DNA of 64,000 nucleotides from the NCBI RefSeq assembly GCF_037076465.1, contig NZ_AP028908.1, forward strand, positions 1,550,001 through 1,614,000. The letters are read 5' to 3'. The position numbers were made by a program, and so were the translations under genes. Below, piece by piece: positions 59,755-64,000 of this stretch; positions within the stretch are counted from its first letter, which is position 1; the number at the start of each line of letters is the position of its first letter. A model generated the notes under the pieces. The model did no database searches and had not been told where the DNA came from. It was given only the letters and a program-made list of their open reading frames with translations. Source of the DNA: Pectobacterium araliae (GTDB lineage: Bacteria; Pseudomonadota; Gammaproteobacteria; Enterobacterales; Enterobacteriaceae).

Positions 59755-59973
59755 CTATTTGTTTTTGCGGCATAAAAATTTATCTTTTATCACGCCATCA
59801 AAGAAACGGCCTTTAGAAACGACAGCGTCAGAAATAAATTTTTTATAGATAGATTCAGGTACGCCAACATATTGATAGATCTCTTTGTTATGAAATGCTA
59901 TCTCAAGAATGTGCGTCTTTGGGTCATACCCAATTGAATCAATTCGTGACGATGAAACCTGCTGTCGCTGCAA
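59755..59973 (-). CDS. KTSC-domain protein
   Basis: A 72-residue protein of the KTSC family, named after the C-terminal region of lysyl-tRNA synthetase-like proteins. The pattern 'QVSSSRIDSIGYD', 'LEIAFHNKEIYQYVGVPESIY' in outline, and 'SKGRFFDGVIKDKF' is complete. The start is a TTG at 59973 with AAGGGAGA 9 bases upstream, which gives the usual MxRQxVSSS beginning; the longer frame to 60006 does not. The role of these small proteins is not known; they occur widely in accessory regions of enterobacterial genomes. Confidence 0.85.
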   Translation of the reverse strand: MQRQQVSSSRIDSIGYDPKTHILEIAFHNKEIYQYVGVPESIYKKFISDAVVSKGRFFDGVIKDKFLCRKNK

Positions 59974-60247
59974 TGCTTGCTTCTCCCTTGTGTAAAATAA
60001 GAGCAAATAATAAAAGATTTACCGCATGACGCATTGTCGGCGATTATGCTTATTTATTGAATATGTATCAAATTTTTGGCGGGTTGGTTAGTAAAATCGT
60101 TGTTTTAGCATTTTTATGCTGTGAATTTGTTCAATAACGGCAAATTTTTCTGTTTAGTTAGGGGGCGCTGCAAATCTACGATGACGAATAGCGTGCTACT
60201 TTTTTCAGATCTAGCCTGAAACGCAGATTTGCAGTAAGCCAGAATAG

Positions 60248-60496
60248 CTATTCCGGTGCGCATTCGATCCTGTTCCTGCCATTTGCCTTCGCTTGATAGC
60301 GTGCATCGTCTGCCGCCTTTATCAAACATTCATAATCTGGATGACCATTATGCACGGCGATGCCTACACTTATGGTCATTGTCACGCTTTCACCGCTTTG
60401 AAGATGAATAGTGTGATCCTGAATTTTCTTTCTTAGTCGTTCGATGATGGTGTGAGCGGCAACCTTGGGCGTTTCAATGTTCAGTAGCTCGTTCAA
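60248..60496 (-). pseudogene. Remnant of a GGDEF diguanylate cyclase
   Basis: About 82 codons matching the last third of a GGDEF domain: 'HTIIERLRKKIQ', 'VTMTISVGIAVH', 'ADDARYQAKANGRNRIE'. The frame continues a few codons upstream as '…CKRDEKLNELL', where the GGDEF motif would be expected, and then hits a stop. The only possible start is a TTG at 60496 without a clear ribosome site. The active site is destroyed and the N-terminal sensor is gone, so the fragment cannot make c-di-GMP. Confidence 0.75.
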
Positions 60497-60697
60497 CTTT
60501 TCATCTCTTTTGCAATTATGTCGGGTGTACTAAGATAGAAATGATCAATTTTTTGCTTGAATAATCGATATTTAATGACAGTGAGGATTAGCATGTCGTT
60601 GCTAAAAATTAATCATTTCATATAGGAACTATTATTACCGTTGCTGTAAGTGATAATGCCATTTTTTTAATATTAGAAGTTATTTTGAGATAAATTT

Positions 60698-60901
60698 ATG
60701 AAAGTTAATGATTTGGTTACTGTTAAAACCGATGGGAAGACGCGTAGGGAAGGGACTGTTCTGGCTGTGGATACGTTTGAAGAAGGGATAATGTATTTAG
60801 TTGCACTAACAGATTACCCTGCCGGTATCTGGTTTTTCAATGAGATTAACAGTAAGGATGGTACGTTTGTTGAGCCAAAGACGCTGCCGGAAAAAGAGTA
60901 A
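60698..60901 (+). CDS. dsrB: DsrB-like small protein
   Basis: A 67-residue protein that follows E. coli DsrB (62 residues) closely: '[19 protein letters not shown]', '[20 protein letters not shown]' and 'DGTFVEP'. Its function is unknown; in E. coli it is RpoS- and H-NS-regulated and lies beside the sRNA gene dsrA and near rcsA. Neither neighbour is recognisable here. The upstream 100 bp are AT-rich. A bidirectional hairpin follows. Confidence 0.9.
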   Translation: MKVNDLVTVKTDGKTRREGTVLAVDTFEEGIMYLVALTDYPAGIWFFNEINSKDGTFVEPKTLPEKE

Positions 60902-60916
60902 AGGGAAAGACCAACA

Positions 60917-60948
60917 GGCGAGCATTGTCCTAATGAACAATGTTCGCC
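60917..60948. terminator. Bidirectional hairpin between dsrB and the chemoreceptor gene
   Basis: GGCGAGCATTGT (60917-60928) pairs with ACAATGTTCGCC (60937-60948) through 12 pairs with one G-T. It separates two convergent genes; U-runs are weak on both sides. Confidence 0.6.
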
Positions 60949-60967
60949 GCTATTTAGTATCCAGTAA

Positions 60968-62689
60968 TTAGAACGTTTCCCAGTTACCGTTTTTCGTATT
61001 GGTTTGGCGGGGAAGGGCGAGTGATGAATGGCCCTTTGCGTGCAGAGCATTTGACCGAGCGGGCGCTGAAGGAGCACTTGATAGATGGCTGGATAACTTA
61101 AATGTTGCAACGGCTTGGGTCAGTAATGCAGCTTGCTCCTCTAGCGATGCCGCAGCGGCACTGGCTTCCTGAACGAGTGCAGCATTTTGTTGCGTCACGC
61201 TATCCATTTCAGAGATCGCTTGGCCGACCTGCGTTATTCCCCGGCTTTGTTCGTCAGACGCAGAAGCAATTTCACCCATAATGTCGGTGACATTAGTGAC
61301 TGCATCGACGATCTCTTTCATTGTTTGACCCGCGTTATCAACCAAGACAGAGCCACTATTGACCAGGCTTACTGATTCGGAAATCAGTGTTTCTATCTCT
61401 TTTGCTGCTTGCGCACTACGTTGTGCGAGGCTGCGAACCTCACTTGCAACGACAGCAAAGCCACGACCTTGTTCTCCTGCTCTGGCTGCTTCAACCGCTG
61501 CATTTAGCGCAAGAATATTGGTTTGAAAAGCAATGCTGTTAATGACGCTGGTAATTTCAGATATTTTCTTTGAACTGCCCGAGATACTGTTCATTGTATT
61601 GACAACGTTTGCAACGATCTCTCCACCTTGTTTAGCTTTCCCAGAAGCGTTCGCTGCAAGTTGGCTTGCATGGTGAGCATTCTCTGAGTTTTGTTTCACG
61701 GTAGCGGTGAGTTGCTCCATGCTTGCCGCAGTTTGTTCAAGCGCTGCCGCTTGCTGTTCGGTACGTGAGGAAAGGTCTGTGTTACCCGATGAGATCTCTG
61801 TCGAACCTTGATAAATAGAATCTGCGCTTTCCCGAACGGTAGTGACGGTTGTGACCAGCGAGGATTGCATTTGTTGAACGTTGCTGGCTAGCGTACCAAT
61901 TTCATTCCTGCCATAGTGGTCCGTCATTTGAGTCAGATCGCCCTGCGCAATGCGTTGAATTCTCATGACCAACTGGTTCATCGGTTTGATGAGGATTCCT
62001 CGCAGAAGGAAGAATGTCAGAAGCGTTAGAATGGTGGCCAGAGCGAAACTGCTCCCCATCAATGAATACCCGAGTAGCGCATTTTTATGTGCAGTTTCGT
62101 TTAATTCTTTCGCTCTCTGCGTACGGTAAGCGACAGCTTCGAGTAGAAATTTGTTGTAGGCTGAATCTAAAATACGGGTTTCTTCGGATTCAAGGGTGAT
62201 GACTTCTTCAAACAGCCCTTGCTTTGCCGCAGTGAGCATTAACATAAGGCCTTGATTGACATATGCGTCATAGGATTTGCGTAGATCGCTGTCCAATGCC
62301 ATATCCTGAGGTGTTTTAACCGGACGCTCTTCATAGATAAGGAATGCTTTTTTTGACTGTTCCAGGCGTTGTTCAGCCTGCTTCAGGTTGTCATTAAAGA
62401 CCTGAGAGTCGCCAATGCGTGCTGCTGCTGCTGCCTGGATTAGCAACAGACGGGCAGTGCGAAGGTGGTTAGAACTGTTTGAAATTCCCATTCGGGTATC
62501 GATTTCTTGTGTAACGTCATCTAATGATTGATTGCTGCTTTGTAAAAAATAGCTGGATGTGCTGATAGATGCTGCAAATAGCAGCATAATACCACCCAGA
62601 ATAATGATGAATAAGGGAACTAGCCGTAAATTGCTCAGCATGCCAGCCTCGACGTGCTGCTCAGACTTTGAAGTTATTGTCATATCCAT
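60968..62689 (-). CDS. Methyl-accepting chemotaxis protein with NWETF tail
   Basis: A 573-residue Tsr/Tar-type chemoreceptor. Helix TM1 lies at about residues 22-48, a four-helix-bundle periplasmic ligand domain follows to about residue 208, TM2 is at about 209-232, then a HAMP domain and the signalling hairpin. The hairpin tip reads '[20 protein letters not shown]' in outline, the universal MCP motif; methylation helices contain '[19 protein letters not shown]' and '[15 protein letters not shown]'. The last five residues, NWETF, are the binding site for CheR and CheB, so this is a major, self-adapting receptor. The ligand is unknown; the ligand domain is not the Tar/Tsr binding-site sequence in any obvious way. 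Monocistronic. Confidence 0.95.
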   Translation of the reverse strand: MDMTITSKSEQHVEAGMLSNLRLVPLFIIILGGIMLLFAASISTSSYFLQSSNQSLDDVTQEIDTRMGISNSSNHLRTARLLLIQAAAAARIGDSQVFNDNLKQAEQRLEQSKKAFLIYEERPVKTPQDMALDSDLRKSYDAYVNQGLMLMLTAAKQGLFEEVITLESEETRILDSAYNKFLLEAVAYRTQRAKELNETAHKNALLGYSLMGSSFALATILTLLTFFLLRGILIKPMNQLVMRIQRIAQGDLTQMTDHYGRNEIGTLASNVQQMQSSLVTTVTTVRESADSIYQGSTEISSGNTDLSSRTEQQAAALEQTAASMEQLTATVKQNSENAHHASQLAANASGKAKQGGEIVANVVNTMNSISGSSKKISEITSVINSIAFQTNILALNAAVEAARAGEQGRGFAVVASEVRSLAQRSAQAAKEIETLISESVSLVNSGSVLVDNAGQTMKEIVDAVTNVTDIMGEIASASDEQSRGITQVGQAISEMDSVTQQNAALVQEASAAAASLEEQAALLTQAVATFKLSSHLSSAPSAPARSNALHAKGHSSLALPRQTNTKNGNWETF

Positions 62690-62998
62690 CCACTCATTCT
62701 CAGGAAATTATGATTTACCATGCCACTCGCGGCGGCATTAGCGTTTAGGTTTTAGTGTCTACATTAATGACAATCCATTAGCTAAACAACCAATGTAAAA
62801 GATAATCGGCATATATTGAGAAACCTTAATCAAATTCGATGCGATCCCGATCACGTTTTTAACGCTTTAAAAAGAAAAGAAAATTACGTGATGTGAAATC
62901 ATACAATTGATAATAAAAAACGAAGAGTCTGACACACTAACTTTATTTATTTGTACTTCAACGCTATTGTGTGGAGTCTATCTTCGGAGGGATTTTTC
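62690..62998. other. AT-rich divergent intergenic region
   Basis: About 310 bp between the chemoreceptor (minus) and the EamA transporter (plus). ATGCC/GGCAT (62719-62738) forms a small hairpin. No gene, and no clear promoter, was recognised. Confidence 0.35.
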
Positions 62999-63925
62999 TT
63001 GGAAAAGCAGACGCATTTTTTTTCTGATAAAAAAATTGTTTTTTTTATCGCCACATTATGTTGTTTACTATGGGGGAGTGCTTATCCTGCCATTAAAAAT
63101 GGCTATGAGCTGTTTCACATTGCGGATAATGATATTCCTGGGAAACTTGTTTTTGCGGGTTACCGTTTCGCGTTTGCTGGCCTGTTACTGTTGGGGCTCG
63201 CGATGCTAAGTGGTCGGTCTATCGGGCGCTTTCAACCGGGGCAGTTAGCTCAACTGACAATCTTGGGAACATTTCAAACATCATTGCAGTATGTTTTTTT
63301 CTATATCGGTCTGGCATATACCACGGGTGTTAAAGGTTCAATTATGAACGCAACCAGTACTTTTTTCAGTGTACTGTTTGCTCATTATCTATACAGGAAT
63401 GATAAGCTAAACCTCAATAAGTTAACTGGTTGTATATTAGGATTCGCTGGTGTAATGGCCGTAAATATTAGCAGTAATGAAATGAGTATTGGTTTCACGC
63501 TGCTAGGTGATGGCTTCGTTGTTATTGCTGCATTTATTTTGTCTGCATCGACAATATATGGTAAGCGGATATCACAAACGATGGACCCAACTATTATGAC
63601 AGGTTATCAATTAGCGATTGGTGGCGTTATCTTAACGGTGTCAGGGTATTGTACAGGTGGATCGCTAGTTATACCCGATTGGAAAGCAGTGCTGATGCTT
63701 GGTTACCTTATTTTGCTATCTTCAATCGCTTTTTCATTATGGAGTCAATTGTTGAAATATAATCGGGTCGGTATGGTTGCACCATTTAATTTTCTCATTC
63801 CCGTATCCGGTACCGTATTGTCAGCGTTGTTTCTTAATGAAAGCATTCTGGAGTGGAAATATTTCTTTGCACTCATCTTGGTATGTTCTGGCATTTGGCT
63901 GGTTAATCGGGTTACGAAGGTGTGA
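62999..63925 (+). CDS. EamA/DMT-family transporter (RhaT/YdcZ-like group)
   Basis: A 308-residue inner-membrane protein with ten helices in two EamA repeats ('IATLCCLLWGSAYPAIKNGYEL' in outline; 'VAPFNFLIPVSGTVLSALFLNESI' in outline). The start is a TTG at 62999, seven bases after a strong CGGAGGG site; this gives MEKQTHFFSDKKIVFFIATL as the beginning. An earlier TTG at 62951 has no ribosome site. The gene is AT-rich compared with the rest of the window. The substrate is unknown; members export amino acids and metabolites. Confidence 0.85.
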   Translation: MEKQTHFFSDKKIVFFIATLCCLLWGSAYPAIKNGYELFHIADNDIPGKLVFAGYRFAFAGLLLLGLAMLSGRSIGRFQPGQLAQLTILGTFQTSLQYVFFYIGLAYTTGVKGSIMNATSTFFSVLFAHYLYRNDKLNLNKLTGCILGFAGVMAVNISSNEMSIGFTLLGDGFVVIAAFILSASTIYGKRISQTMDPTIMTGYQLAIGGVILTVSGYCTGGSLVIPDWKAVLMLGYLILLSSIAFSLWSQLLKYNRVGMVAPFNFLIPVSGTVLSALFLNESILEWKYFFALILVCSGIWLVNRVTKV

Positions 63926-63927
63926 TC

Positions 63928-63962
63928 AGGAAATTATTTTTATTACAACCAGATAATTTCCT
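63928..63962 (+). terminator. Hairpin after the EamA transporter gene
   Basis: AGGAAATTAT (63928-63937) is perfectly complementary to ATAATTTCCT (63953-63962), three bases after the stop. The stem is AT-rich and no U-run follows, so its strength is uncertain. Confidence 0.5.
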
Positions 63963-64000
63963 AATGTTGCATTCTGAAATGTAATGCTTGAGATCGCGAA

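Overview
The window reads as chromosomal DNA of a soft-rot enterobacterium, most likely Pectobacterium. The reasons are a LuxR-type regulator of the ExpR/VirR family, close enterobacterial orthologues (gltP, dcuB, proP, amn, patA/patD, cbl, yghU, dsrB) and a complete Has hemophore locus. No rRNA, tRNA, CRISPR array, phage or intact insertion sequence was found. All identifications come from reading the sequence and from memory of the families; no database search was run.

Layout. 1-2.6 kb: tail of an ABC/thioredoxin operon resembling the last genes of the P19/FTR1 (Fet-type) iron-uptake operon. 2.6-4.5 kb: EamA-type transporter and AraC regulator. 4.8-17.4 kb: sulfur-starvation region, with Cbl, GltP, a Ssu/Tau-type ABC transporter, two hydroxyacid dehydrogenase homologues, a second TauABC-like transporter, a D-cysteine desulfhydrase/cysteate sulfo-lyase family enzyme and an Asp/Glu-type racemase. 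17.4-18.8 kb: dcuB with an FNR-like site. 19.5-29.8 kb: hasI-hasS-hasR-hasA-hasD-hasE-hasF on the minus strand, with a perfect 7-1-7 Fur box upstream of hasI and a weaker one upstream of hasR. 30-33.4 kb: putrescine degradation genes patD and patA, each behind a sigma-54-type promoter. 33.4-37.3 kb: methyltransferase, PchR-like AraC regulator with a Fur-like site, and ProP.

37.5-47.1 kb is a probable zinc region. An orphan AztD-like periplasmic zinc protein and a five-gene Opp/Cnt-type transporter operon (two ATPases, MFS exporter, lipoprotein binding protein, and a natural DppB-DppC permease fusion) each have an upstream Zur-like operator. The two operators are identical at 22 of 23 positions. 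No metallophore synthesis gene is in the window, so the operon may take up a metal chelate made elsewhere in the genome or by the host plant. amn lies between the two units.

48.3-54.8 kb is a second sulfur module: a signal-less arylsulfotransferase-like protein fused to a thioredoxin domain, an SsuB-type ATPase, a permease made of two fused SsuC-like halves, a binding protein and a LysR regulator. This looks like uptake and cytoplasmic use of sulfate esters.

55-64 kb is a looser region: a solo quorum-sensing regulator (virR-like), about 1 kb of decayed coding fragments, cheV, yghU, a chimeric XRE/ArsR regulator, a KTSC protein, a GGDEF remnant, dsrB, a chemoreceptor with an NWETF tail, and a second EamA-type transporter.
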